In this document: piece after piece, positions 9,208 through 18,400 of the stretch
Layout: each line of letters opens with the position of its first letter
Numbering within the stretch: position 1 is the first letter of the stretch
Source: CAWIUB01 sp963839995
GTDB taxonomy: Bacteria > Actinomycetota > Actinomycetes > Mycobacteriales > Jatrophihabitantaceae
Reading direction: 5' to 3'
Length of the DNA: 64,000 bases
NCBI GenBank assembly: GCA_963839995.1
Contig: CAWIXH010000017.1
Span: 186,001 to 250,000 of the forward strand
Notes under the pieces: generated by a model
The model's database searches: none
What the model was told of the DNA's origin: nothing
The model's input: only the letters and a program-made list of their open reading frames with translations
Translations under genes and position numbers: made by a program

Positions 9208-9513
9208 CGCGAGACCGACCCCTCTTTCGCGCTCTAAGCGTCCCCGGACGACGCCCACCGATTCTGCACCCTCCTCCCACGCGGTGACGGACCCCGCCAC
9301 CATCACCGCGTGTCGCCACCCGCCCGCACCGTGGCCGACCGCCACCGCTCTTGCCTGGACGGTATCGGGCCGGACCGACACCGCCGGTCCTCATGCGGTC
9401 GTCGGTGGCTACTGGCACGGTATGGCTATGCCTGAGATCTCTCCGCAGAACTACGCGAAGCAGTGGTCGGACGACTCGCGCCCTGAGCTGCCGAACGTCA
9501 GGACGAGCGCAGC

Positions 9514-9972
9514 GTGCTGACCGCGTTCCTGGATTGGAACCGCGCCACCTTCGAGCTCAAGTGCGCAGGCGCGGCGCCGCAGCGGCTGTCCGAGCTGAGC
9601 GTCCCCCCGTCGCGGCTTACCCTGCACGGCCTGGCCCGGCACCTCGCGGGTGTCGAGCGGTGGTGGTTCGCGATCCAGTTCGCCGGTGAGGACGTCCCGA
9701 TGCTGAACTACTCCGACGACGACCCCGATCAGGACTTCGAGCATCTCGACGGTGACGTCACCGAGGCGTTATCGGTTTGGCGCACCGAGTGCGCACACTC
9801 CCGCGAGATCGTCCATGCCACGCCGTCACTCGAGCAGACCGGCACAGAGAAACGCACCGGCCAGCCCGTCTCGCTGCGGGTGATCTTGGTGAAGATGATC
9901 GCCGAGTATGCGCGGCACAACGGGCATGCCGATCTGCTCCGGGAGCGCCTCGACGGCGCCACCGGATATTAG
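9514..9972 (+). CDS. DinB/DUF664-type (mycothiol-dependent transferase fold) protein, 5' end frameshifted
   Basis: 152 residues from GTG 9514. LTAFLDWNRATFELKCAG, SVPPSRLTLHGLARHLAGVE and IAEYARHNGHADLLRE match the DUF664 branch of the DinB four-helix metalloenzyme superfamily; the histidines in RHLAGVE and RHNGHAD are the expected metal ligands. In related proteins the domain is preceded by about 30 residues ending in DERxxL. Those residues exist here but are split between frames: ATG 9422 opens MAMPEISPQNYAKQWSDD, and the in-frame RQDERS just before 9514 belongs to the other frame. One lost C near 9499 would restore one protein of about 183 residues. Whether 9514 is really used as a start is uncertain. 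Confidence 0.7.
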   Translation: MLTAFLDWNRATFELKCAGAAPQRLSELSVPPSRLTLHGLARHLAGVERWWFAIQFAGEDVPMLNYSDDDPDQDFEHLDGDVTEALSVWRTECAHSREIVHATPSLEQTGTEKRTGQPVSLRVILVKMIAEYARHNGHADLLRERLDGATGY

Positions 9973-10385
9973 CGGCGGGCATCTGGGTCTGCAGCGATCA
10001 GCTTGAAGGACAGACGTCTTGGGTCGACGACGTCGATGACGTCGATGACGTTGTGAGGCTGATCAATCCCCAACGCGTGGGACACGTCGAGATCGAGCAG
10101 GTTGCGCAGGAGCATCCGGCCGATCATCTCGTGAGACACGATCAGCGGCCGCTCGCTACTCGCGGCGGCGATGCTGCCGAGGGCGCGGCGAGCGCGCGCG
10201 TCACCGTCCGCGTAGCTTTCGCCGTCCGGGAATCGCCAGTGGTACTTGTCCGCCTGCCGTGCCCGGAGTGAGTCGGGATGATACTTGGCGATGTCGCTGT
10301 CGGACAGGCCGGCAAACTGGCCGTGGTGGGCCTCCCAAAAGATCGGAAAGGAGGTGGAGCGACCGCGTCCGGGCGACAGGATCAC
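9969..10385 (-). pseudogene. histidine phosphatase (phosphoglycerate mutase-like), catalytic N-terminus missing
   Basis: The remaining 138 residues match the C-terminal two-thirds of actinobacterial histidine phosphatases: HHGQFAGLSDSDIAKYHPD, KYHWRFPDGESYADGDARA and IVSHEMIGRMLLRNLL, the last holding the second catalytic histidine. The N-terminal RHGxT segment carrying the phosphorylated histidine, plus about 70 residues, is absent; upstream the frame closes at a stop around 10404. It overlaps the DUF664 gene by 4 bases tail to tail. A 9-base repeat around 10019-10047 encodes VIDVIDVVD. Without the phospho-histidine it should be inactive, hence called a remnant. Confidence 0.75.
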
Positions 10386-10443
10386 AGCGGGTACGGCCGG
10401 GACTCAGCAGATCCGGTCAAGTGTGGCGCGGCTGGGCTGGTGG

Positions 10444-11909
10444 TCATCCCGAAACCGGGTCAGAAGGGGCGGGGTCGACGTCGCCGGTCTGGGTGGCCGT
10501 CTGGGTGGCCGCCTGGGTGGCCGCCTGGGTGGCCGCCTGAGTGGGCTGTGGCGGCGGGGGGTTGGGATGTGTCGGGGCGTGGCTGTGGTAGGTGTGGCCG
10601 GTGGGGGCGGTCCAGCTGTAGCCGCCAGCCGGATGACGCTCGACCTGCCAGCCATGCTCGTCTTTGACGGCGTGGTGCCGAGGGCACAACGCAGCGATGT
10701 TCTGCGCGCTCGTTGGTCCGCCGTCGATGAATCGGATTTGATGGTCCAGATCGCAGCGCTCGGCCGAGCGGGGGCAGTGCGGGAACGCGCAGGCCTGGTC
10801 GCGCGCGATGACGAACCGGCGCAGGTCGGCGGGCGGACGATAGGTGCGCCGGCCATAGTCGAGCAGCTGTTCGGTGGCCGGGTCGAGGATCAGTCGCCGC
10901 CAGCTGCCGGTGGGGTCGGCGGCGAGGCGGCGGGCCAGTTCGGCGGGGATCGGGCCGTGCCCGGCCAGCTCGCCGGGGTGCTGGTCGAGGTCGAGCAGGG
11001 TCGACAGCGCGATGGTGACCTGGATATGCGGGCGCAGCCCCTGCGCGCGAGGCAGCGCTGGGTCGTGCAACGCGGCCACCCCGAGGTCGACCAGCGCGTC
11101 GGCGCGCCGCTGGTCGGCGGTGCGGGGGTCGTCCGTAGAGGTCACCGACGCCAACGCCTGCACCGCGGCCATCACCGCGGCGGCGCCTTCGGCGGGCAGC
11201 AGCGCCCACAGCGTCGCCATGCCGTCCTCGGCTGGGGTGTGCCGCACGCATCGGTCGCCGAGCGCTCGCTGATGCCGCTGCTCGGCCGACGCCGGGTCGG
11301 CGGCCGAGCAGCGCCCGGCGCACGCTGCCCCGGAACTCGCCGACCGTCTGCCCGCCGGCCCGGGCAGCACCGCCGCCTCCACTGCGGCGGCCACCGGGGC
11401 GTGCAGCGGGGCCACCGCGTCGGCCAGCGCCCGGGCATGCCAATAGGAGATCGCACCGGTCTCCAGCGCCGCCAGCGTCGCGGGCAGCGCCCGCATAGCA
11501 CCGCGGCGACCGCCAGCCGGTCGGCCGCGGTCGGCGCGGCCAGCCGCAACGCGCAGCCGACCTCCTCTCGGGCGAGGTTGCGCGGCCCGTGATACGGCGA
11601 GTCGGCCCGGCCCGGCGCCTGAGCGTCGATCGCGGCCAGCACCCGCTGCTGCATCCCCTGCAGCCAGCCGATCTGCCGCTCCAACGCGGCCAGCAGATCG
11701 ACCCGCCCGGCAGCGTCCACCCGGTGCAGGTCCACCGCCGCCAGCGCCGCGGTCACCGCCGCCCCCGGCTCTGCGACCGCCGCCGCGGCTACCGCGTCGC
11801 CGGGGCAGGTGACCGCGTCGAACCCGGTCACCCCGGTCACCCCGGTCGGCTCGTCCAGCCACGCCGGGGGTTCCCGCGTCGCCCAATCGGACTCGTAATC
11901 CGAACTCAT
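10444..11909 (-). pseudogene. DUF222 / HNH endonuclease protein with three frameshifts
   Basis: Starting at ATG 11909 the frame reads as a DUF222 N-terminus (AALERQIGWLQGMQQRVLAAI ... LAREEVGCALRLAAPTAADR). It changes frame near 11490 (to LPATLAALETGAISYWHARA), again near 11362 (ARAGGQTVGEFRGSVRRALL) and back near 11305 (AADPASAEQRHQRAL), then runs to a complete HNH domain: CAFPHCPRSAERCDLDHQIRF and ALCPRHHAVK, with both CxxC-like pairs and DLDH. The changes correspond to two single-base losses and one gain in G/C runs. Such proteins (13E12-like in mycobacteria) occur in multiple copies and may move. Either real decay or sequence error; function unknown. Confidence 0.75.
10489..10536 (-). repeat. 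12-base tandem repeat, four copies
   Basis: Four copies of CTGGGTGGCCGC (first copy ends CCGT) lie head to tail inside the 3' end of the HNH gene and encode AATQ repeats in its C-terminal tail. Copy-number change here would add or remove four residues without shifting frame. Confidence 0.9.
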
Positions 11910-11915
11910 GTTTGA

Positions 11916-11945
11916 ATAGTACTGAACCGTCCGGCATCCTGTCCA
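11916..11945 (-). promoter_or_regulatory. leaderless promoter of the DUF222/HNH gene
   Basis: On the minus strand TGGACA (11945-11940), 18 bases, then TACTAT (11921-11916); six bases later comes the ATG at 11909. A transcript would start at or next to the A of the ATG, and no ribosome site is present, which fits a leaderless mRNA, common in actinobacteria. Confidence 0.5.
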
Positions 11946-12098
11946 GCAAGAATCACCTTGTTTTTCGTTGGATTCCCGCTTGATTCGGCCTACGTCGGCG
12001 GACTGGAACCGGCGCGTGCACGTGTGCTGCGACGGCGGCGCAATGCAAGGGCCCACGCAAACAATCCGCTCCGTTGCGGCGGCGAGCGGCCTGTGTTC

Positions 12099-12674
12099 TC
12101 AGCTGATGACCACGGGTGTGCCGACGGGCGCCCAGTTGTACAGCCAGGCGATCCCCGCCAGTGGCATATGGACGCAGCCGTGCGAACCGTCGGTCCGGTA
12201 TTTCGCGCTGCCGTAGGGGAAAAGCTGCCACGCCGAGTCATGAAACCCGAACAACGGCGCGTCAAAGGGAATCCAGTAGTTGACCACGTAATGGTCGCCG
12301 GTGAGCAGGGTCAGCGTCTGGTTGGTCAGCTTGGCCTGGATGACGTATGTCCCGGTCGGCGTGTGGTAGTCCTCGGTCGGGATGCCGGTCGTGACGGCGG
12401 TTTGGTAGGCGAGCCGAGTGCCGGCGCACATCCATTCGTGCTGCTGGGCCACGCTGACCCGCACGAGATGCGGTCGGGTGTTGACCGCGCACGGGTTCGG
12501 CACGGGTGGCGTGGTCGTCACCGTGTGCGTCGCGGACGGCCGGGTCGTGGGTGCGGCCAGCACGGCGCGAGCCGCCGGCACGCTCCCAGATCCGGAGCCG
12601 CCTACCGTCGCCGAGCAGGCGGCCAGCACGCATCCGACGACGGCCACGCCGACGAGCACGATCGACCGATGCAC
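12099..12674 (-). CDS. L,D-transpeptidase (YkuD domain) lipoprotein
   Basis: 191 residues from GTG 12674. A short signal peptide ends in a lipobox LAAC (Cys20), so the mature protein should be lipid-anchored outside the membrane. A Ser/Thr/Pro linker leads to a YkuD catalytic domain with the motif SHGCVHM (catalytic Cys with upstream His in GFHDSAW). L,D-transpeptidases make 3-3 peptidoglycan cross-links or attach proteins. At 191 residues it is a minimal single-domain form, without the Ig-like domains of mycobacterial LdtMt proteins. It stands alone, with a leaderless-type promoter. Confidence 0.88.
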   Translation of the reverse strand: MHRSIVLVGVAVVGCVLAACSATVGGSGSGSVPAARAVLAAPTTRPSATHTVTTTPPVPNPCAVNTRPHLVRVSVAQQHEWMCAGTRLAYQTAVTTGIPTEDYHTPTGTYVIQAKLTNQTLTLLTGDHYVVNYWIPFDAPLFGFHDSAWQLFPYGSAKYRTDGSHGCVHMPLAGIAWLYNWAPVGTPVVIS

Positions 12675-12680
12675 GGCGCC

Positions 12681-12686
12681 AGCATA
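12681..12686 (-). promoter_or_regulatory. -10 element of the L,D-transpeptidase gene
   Basis: TATGCT on the minus strand with exactly six bases to the GTG start at 12674 and no ribosome site between, suggesting a leaderless transcript. No clear -35 was found. Confidence 0.4.
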
Positions 12687-12694
12687 TTGACGGC

Positions 12695-13624
12695 TCAGGA
12701 CTCAGCGGCTAGCACGTCCAGCGCGTGCTGCAGATCGGCCGGATAGGGCGAGCTGAACGTCACCGGCCGACCCGTCGCTGGATGCGGCATCGTCAGGGCG
12801 CGCGCGTGCAACCACTGCCGGGTCAGCCCCAGCCGGCGCGCCAGAACCGGATCGGCCCCGTAGGTGAGATCTCCGACGCACGGATGGCGAATCGCGGCCA
12901 TATGCACCCGGATCTGATGAGTGCGGCCGGTCTCCAGGTGCACGTCCAGCAGCGACGCGGCTCGGAAGGCCTCGACCGTCTCGTAGTGCGTCACGCTTGG
13001 GCGCCCGCCCGCAACGACCGCGAACTTGTAGTCGGCCCCCGGATGACGGTCGATGGGAGCGTCGATCGTGCCGCGGATCGGGTCCGGGTGACCTTGGACC
13101 AGCGCCGAGTACCGCTTGTCCACGCCGCGGTCCTTGAACGCCCGCTTCAGCAGCGTGTAGGCGCGCTCGCTCTTGGCGACGACCATGACGCCCGTCGTGC
13201 CCGCGTCCAGCCGGTGCACCACGCCTTGGCGTTCGGCTGCGCCGGAGGTCGCGATCCCGTAGCCCATGGCGGCCAGGCCCTGGACGACGGTCGGGCCGGT
13301 CCATCCGGGGCTGGGGTGCGCGGCGACCCCCACCGGCTTGTCGACGACTGCGATGTCCTCGTCGTCGTGCAACACGACCAGCCCATCGACCACCGTAGGC
13401 GCTATGGCAGGCGCGGGCGGAGCCGGCGGGACGCGGACCTCGAGCCATGCCCCGCCGCGCACCCGCGCGGATCGGGCGACGACCTGCCCGTCGAGGGTCA
13501 CGTCCCCGGCATCGACCAGGCTCGCGGCCAGCGTGCGGGACAGGCCGAACAGCCGGGCGAGCGCGGTATCCAGCCGCAGGCCGTCTAGGCCGTCCGGGAT
13601 GGGCAGCAGCCGCGGTTCGCTCAC
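12695..13624 (-). CDS. RluA-family pseudouridine synthase
   Basis: 309 residues from GTG 13624, whose GTGA overlaps the lspA stop. Residues about 15-70 form an S4 RNA-binding domain (LDTALARLFGLSRTLAASLVDAG). The catalytic domain contains the RluA signature GVVHRLDAGTTGVMVVAKS with the catalytic Asp in HRLD, and the C-terminal ETGRTHQIRVHMAAIRHP. By family it converts uridines of 23S rRNA to pseudouridine, as RluD does at helix 69. The lspA-rluD-like pair is conserved in actinobacteria. The start is fixed by the 4-base overlap; the longer open frame upstream is the lspA gene read in another frame. Confidence 0.92.
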   Translation of the reverse strand: MSEPRLLPIPDGLDGLRLDTALARLFGLSRTLAASLVDAGDVTLDGQVVARSARVRGGAWLEVRVPPAPPAPAIAPTVVDGLVVLHDDEDIAVVDKPVGVAAHPSPGWTGPTVVQGLAAMGYGIATSGAAERQGVVHRLDAGTTGVMVVAKSERAYTLLKRAFKDRGVDKRYSALVQGHPDPIRGTIDAPIDRHPGADYKFAVVAGGRPSVTHYETVEAFRAASLLDVHLETGRTHQIRVHMAAIRHPCVGDLTYGADPVLARRLGLTRQWLHARALTMPHPATGRPVTFSSPYPADLQHALDVLAAES

Positions 13625-14196
13625 GGTTTGCGCGAGCCGCGCGTGCCGTCCAGGTTGACGCCAAGCAGCGCAACCACCGCTGTGAGCACTGCGCCGCACA
13701 CGATCGCGGCGTCGGCGAGGTTGAAGACCGGCCAGACATGCCCGTCGTCTGCGAACAGGCTGATCCAGTCGACCACATGCCCCCGGCCCACGCCCGGCGT
13801 ACGGAAGATCCGGTCGACCAGGTTGCCGAGCGCCCCACCCAGGATCAGCCCGAGGGAGATCGCCCAAGCGGCCGACCGCAGTCGGCCGGCAGTGCGGATG
13901 ATGACCGCCACGACGACGAGCGCGATGACCGTCAGCACGATCGTCGCGCCGGTTCCAAGAGAGAACGCCGCGCCGGAGTTCCGAGTCTCGACCAGGTAGA
14001 TCGCGCCACCCAGCAGCCGTACCGGTGCGTGGTCGTCTAGCTGAGCCGCCACGATGACCTTGCTGAGGACGTCTGCGGCAAGGGCAAACAGAGCCACGGC
14101 GGCGAAAAGTCGAATCCGCCGTGGGCGGGTCGACCCTGGCTGAGCAGGAGAATCGCCGATGCGCGCCTTGTTTGCGGAGCTTTCCGTGGAACTCAC
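13621..14196 (-). CDS. lspA: lipoprotein signal peptidase (SPase II)
   Basis: 191 residues from GTG 14196. Membrane aspartyl protease that cleaves prolipoprotein signal peptides after diacylglyceryl addition. Four membrane helices; conserved NSGAAFSLG, GGALGNLVDRI (first catalytic Asp) and VFNLADAAIVCG (second catalytic Asp) are all present, as is VVDWISL. A charged N-terminal tail of about 30 residues precedes helix 1. The longer frame to 14343 overlaps the DksA-like gene and reads as Arg-rich non-family sequence. A likely substrate in this window is the L,D-transpeptidase lipoprotein. Confidence 0.93.
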   Translation of the reverse strand: MSSTESSANKARIGDSPAQPGSTRPRRIRLFAAVALFALAADVLSKVIVAAQLDDHAPVRLLGGAIYLVETRNSGAAFSLGTGATIVLTVIALVVVAVIIRTAGRLRSAAWAISLGLILGGALGNLVDRIFRTPGVGRGHVVDWISLFADDGHVWPVFNLADAAIVCGAVLTAVVALLGVNLDGTRGSRKP

Positions 14197-14236
14197 GGGT
14201 TCATTGTCGCCTACCGAAGCGCCGCCACGTCGGCGA

Positions 14237-14995
14237 TCAGCGGCGTTCCTCCCGCTGCTTGCACGCGACATCGAGCGTCGCCATCGGGAACGCCTTGAGC
14301 CGCGCCTTGGGAATCGGCTTTCCGCAGCTCTCGCAGAACCCATAAGTGCCGGCGTCGATCCGCTCGACGGCGCGCTGGATCTGAGTCAACAGATCCAGCC
14401 GGTTGGCCGCGATCGACAGCTCCTGCTCGCGCTCGAACGTCTTGCTCCCTGCGTCGGCCTGGTCGTCGCCGGCCCCGTCGGTACTCGACGACTGCAGCTC
14501 GTTGAGGTCCTGCAGCGAACGGTCGTACTCGGTCTGCATCGCCTCCAACTCGGACATCAGCTCGCGCCGGACCTCACGCAGCTCGGCGGCCGTCCATTCC
14601 GAGCCGTGCGGCACCGCGATGGTGGCCCGTTTGGCGACCGGCCCCTTGCCAAGGGCGGGCGGCATCTTGGTAGGAGCCTTCGCGGCGGCCGACCTGGCGG
14701 GAGCCTTCTTCGCTGCCGGCTTCGCGGCCGCCTTGGCGGCGCTCTTCTGGATCGGGGCCCGATTGGCCGCAGTGGCCTTCGTGGTGGGCTTCGCCGCGGC
14801 GCCCTTCCTGACCGGTGCGGTGGCCCTGCTCGCCGGTGACTTCGCGGCCGCCTCCTCGGCCGCAGTGGCCTTCGCGGTGGGCTTCGGCGCGGCTTTCTTC
14901 GCCGGGGCCTTCGCGGTGGACTTCGCCACGGGCGCCGCCTTCCTCGCACCGGCGCCCCGTAGAGCGCGGCCAATGCGTCTCGCTAACGCGGGCAT
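14237..14995 (-). CDS. DksA/TraR-type zinc-finger protein with lysine/alanine-rich tail
   Basis: 252 residues; ATG at 14995 follows a purine-rich ribosome site GGAAGAGGGGGAG. Residues about 15-130 are Ala/Lys/Pro repeats (AAKSPA, KKAAPK, KAAAKPAAKKAP) like histone H1 tails, suggesting DNA or RNA binding. The rest is a DksA-type coiled coil (ELREVRRELMSELEAMQTEY) and a zinc-finger end GTYGFCESCGKPIPKARL ... FPMATLDVACKQREERR. In most relatives the end reads LCxxCK; here the first cysteine of the second pair is Asp, so only three cysteines remain. Role: probably an RNA polymerase secondary-channel or nucleoid factor; not proven for this subfamily. Confidence 0.85.
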   Translation of the reverse strand: MPALARRIGRALRGAGARKAAPVAKSTAKAPAKKAAPKPTAKATAAEEAAAKSPASRATAPVRKGAAAKPTTKATAANRAPIQKSAAKAAAKPAAKKAPARSAAAKAPTKMPPALGKGPVAKRATIAVPHGSEWTAAELREVRRELMSELEAMQTEYDRSLQDLNELQSSSTDGAGDDQADAGSKTFEREQELSIAANRLDLLTQIQRAVERIDAGTYGFCESCGKPIPKARLKAFPMATLDVACKQREERR

Positions 14996-15166
14996 GACTC
15001 CCCCTCTTCCGCACGACACGCGTGCCCGGCTGCCAGCACGGGTACGCGCAGGTAGGCTGCGATCCGCGCCCGCAAAGGCGGCAAATATACGAGCCCGCGC
15101 AGCGCACCGCCACTGGGCGCGCCGGTCCAGGGGGACAAATGCCACCGGAGCCCCGCCTTGGACGGC

Positions 15167-15172
15167 TAGAAT
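15167..15172 (+). promoter_or_regulatory. -10 element for the ileS leader
   Basis: TAGAAT at 15167-15172 would start a transcript near 15179, about 260 bases before ileS, which fits the length of the T-box leader that follows. No convincing -35 is visible. Confidence 0.4.
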
Positions 15173-15178
15173 GCGTAT

Positions 15179-15438
15179 GTACGACGTCCGCGACGACGAG
15201 GACAGCTAGCCACGGAGCCCAGCAGTGAGCGACCCGGGGACGGTGTGAGCCCGGGGCATGGCCCGAGGTGAGATCACCTCCGAGCACCGGAAGAACGAGC
15301 CAACCGGCTCCAGTAGACCCGGAACGAACGAAGTGGGCGCCTGCCACGGCAGGTGCCAACGAGGGTGGTACCGCGGTGCGGCCAGACCGGCCGCATCGTC
15401 CCTCGGCCAGCAGCACGAGCCGAGGAGTCCCCGCCGTC
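15179..15438 (+). promoter_or_regulatory. ileS T-box riboswitch (translational type)
   Basis: The conserved T-box AGGGTGGTACCGCGG is at 15362-15376. Upstream, a very short stem GAGGTG (15265-15270) / CACCTC (15275-15280) has ATC (15273-15275), an isleucine codon, at its loop, as in the ultrashort Stem I class of actinobacterial ileS leaders. Downstream, CCTCGGC (15401-15407) pairs perfectly with GCCGAGG (15419-15425), covering part of the ribosome site GAGGAG (15422-15427). Uncharged tRNA-Ile binding the T-box would favour the alternative fold and free the ribosome site. There is no terminator U tract, so control is at translation. The leader 5' end is inferred from the -10. Confidence 0.85.
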
Positions 15439-18400
15439 ATGATGAGTGAGCATCGCTTGCGCGCGAAGCGCGCGCAGGCGGCACTGAGCGGAGCAAATTC
15501 GGCGATGAGCGCTCGCGCGAAGAGCCAAGTCAGCTACCGCTACCAGCCGCTCCCGCCGCACGTCGATCTGCCGGCGCTCGACCGTGAGGTCATCGACACC
15601 TGGCGGGCGACCAAGGTCTTCCAGCGCAGTCTCGAGCAGACCGCGGCCGGCCCGCCCTGGACGTTCTACGAAGGGCCGCCGACCGCCAACGGCATGCCCG
15701 GCACCCACCACGTCGAGGCGCGGGTGTTCAAGGACGTCTTCCCACGGTTCAAGACCATGAAGGGCCAGCACGTGGCCCGGATGGCCGGGTGGGACTGCCA
15801 TGGGCTGCCGGTCGAACTCGCCGTCGAGAAGGAACTCGGCTTCACCGGGAAGCCTGACATCGAGGCGTACGGCATCGCCGAGTTCAACGCGAAATGCCGT
15901 GAGTCGGTGCAGCGCCACGTCGGCGCATTCGAGGCGATGAGCGAACGGATGGGCTACTGGGCCGACTACGAGCACGCCTACTGGACGATGAGCCCGGACT
16001 ACGTCGAATCGGTCTGGTGGGCGCTGAAGCAGATCTTCGACAAGGGGCTGCTCGTCGAGGACTACCGGGTGACGCCGTACTGCCCGCGGTGCGGCACCGG
16101 GCTGTCCGACCACGAGCTCGGCCAGGAGGGCGTCTATCGGGAGGTCGTCGACCCGTCGGTGTACGTCCGCTTTCCTCTCACCTCGGGTCCCTGGGCGGGT
16201 GAAGCCGACCTGCTCGTCTGGACGACGACACCGTGGACGCTCGTGTCCAACACCTCGGTCGCGGTGAACCCGAACGTCGGCTACCTGGTGGTTGAGGAAC
16301 CCGACGGCACCGTGCTGGTGCGCTCTGGCGACGGTGCCTCGGGCGACCGGCTGCCCGATGGCGGGACGATCCGCGCCCGGTATGAGGGGCGCGAGATGGA
16401 GGGCTGGACCTACCGCCGGCCGTTCGAGCTAGTCGAGATGCCGGCAGCAACCGGGACCACCCCGCCGAACAGCGTGGTGCTCGCCGACTACGTCACAACC
16501 AGTGACGGCACCGGTCTCGTGCATCAAGCCCCGGCGTTCGGTGCCGACGACCTGGCGGCGGGGCGGGCGTACGGCCTGCCCGTGGTCAATCCGATCGGCC
16601 CCGACGGCCACTTCGCCGCCGACGTGCCACGGGTAGGCGGCATGTTCTTCAAGGACGCCGACGAGCCACTGGTGACCGACCTGAAGGCACGCGGCCTGCT
16701 GTACCGGCACGTCCCGTACGCGCACTCGTACCCGCACTGCTGGCGCTGCCACACGCCGCTGATGTACTACGCGCTCCCGTCCTGGTATGTGCGCACGACC
16801 GTGATCAAGGATCGGTTGCTGGCCGAGAACGAGGCGACGAACTGGTTCCCGGAGACGATCAAGCACGGCCGCTACGGCGACTGGCTGACCAACAACGTCG
16901 ACTGGGCGCTGTCCCGCGACCGCTATTGGGGCACTCCGCTGCCGATCTGGCGCAACGACGCCGACCCGTCGCGCACGGTGTGCGTGGGCTCGCTGGCCGA
17001 GCTGCGCGAGCTCTCCGGGGTGGACCTTCGCGACCCGCACCGCCCGTTCGTCGACGAGGTCATGTTCACCCGGCCCGACGAGGACGGCACCTACCGACGC
17101 GTCCCGCAGGTGATCGACGCGTGGTTCGACTCTGGGTCGATGCCGTTCGCGCAGTTCGGCGCACCGCACCGCAACGCCGAACTCGCCCGCGAGAACTACC
17201 CGGCCGATTTCATCTGCGAGGCAATCGACCAGACCCGCGGCTGGTTCTACACGCTGATGGCCGTGGGCACCCTGGTGTTCGACCACAGCTCGTACCGCAA
17301 CGTCGTGTGCCTGGGCCTGCTGCTCGCTGAGGACGGCCGCAAGATGAGCAAACACCTGGGCAACATCCTCGAGCCGATGCCGCTAATGGAGGAGCACGGC
17401 GCCGACGCCGTGCGCTGGTTCATGGTCGCGGCCGGTTCGCCGTGGTCGTCCCGGCGGGTGGGCCACAAGATCCTGGACGAGATCGCCTCCAAGGTGCTGC
17501 GCACCTACTGGTCCGTGGCGTCGTTCCAGTCGCTCTACGCGCGCGCCAACGACTGGACGGCCGTGCCCATGGGCTCGGTCTCCACGCAGACCGAGCCCCT
17601 GGGCACCCCGCTGGACCGCTGGGCGCTCTCCGAGGTCCATCGGCTCGTGGCGGAGGTCGACGACGCGCTGGAGAGCTTCGACACACAGCGCGCCGGCCGG
17701 GCACTCGCCGCCTACGTCGACGACCTGTCGAACTGGTACGTGCGCCGCTCGCGCCGACGGTTTTGGGGCGGCGATCCGGCCGCGCTGTCGACACTGCACG
17801 AGTGCCTGCACGTGCTGACCCGGCTGCTGGCGCCGTTCGTGCCGTTCGTCACTGAGAAGGTCTGGGGCGCCTTGTTCGCCTCCGACGAGGCCGACTCGGT
17901 CCACCTCGCGTCCTGGCCGCGAGCCGATTTCGCCGCGGTCGACGACGAGCTGCGCGGGCAGGTTGCCCTGGTGCGGCGAGTCGTCGAGCTGGGCCGCGCG
18001 GCGCGTGCCGAGTCCGGCGTGAAGACCCGTCAGCCGCTCGCCCGTGCGCTGGTGTCGGCTCCGGGCTGGGCGGACATCCCTGCGACGCTGCGTGGCGAGG
18101 TCACGGACGAGCTGAACGTCAGTGAGCTGGCCGATCTCGCCAGCGCCGGCGAGCTGGTGGAGCTGTCCGTCAAGCCGAACTACCGGGCGCTCGGCAAGCG
18201 GTTCGGCCCGGATACCCAGGCGGTTGCGCAGGCGATCTCGGCCGCGGATCCCGCGCAGCTGGTGGCCGCATACCGGGCCGGCTCGGTGCACGTCGTCGTG
18301 AACGGCGAGCCGGTCGCTGTCAGCGGCGACGAGATCGTCGTCAACGAGACCCCGCGATCGGGTTGGGCCGTGGCCAGCGACGCCGCCGAGACGGTCGCGC

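Noticed and set aside
7594..9237. 547-codon plus-strand ORF
   Set aside because: Exact complement of dnaE; no ribosome site and His/Val/Gly-rich noise.
10019..10054. Short repeat GACGTCGAT in the phosphatase
   Set aside because: Only about three copies, in frame as VIDVIDVVD; simple low-complexity coding, not a regulatory array.
10489..10536. Tandem repeat considered as CRISPR
   Set aside because: 12-base units without spacers, inside a coding region.
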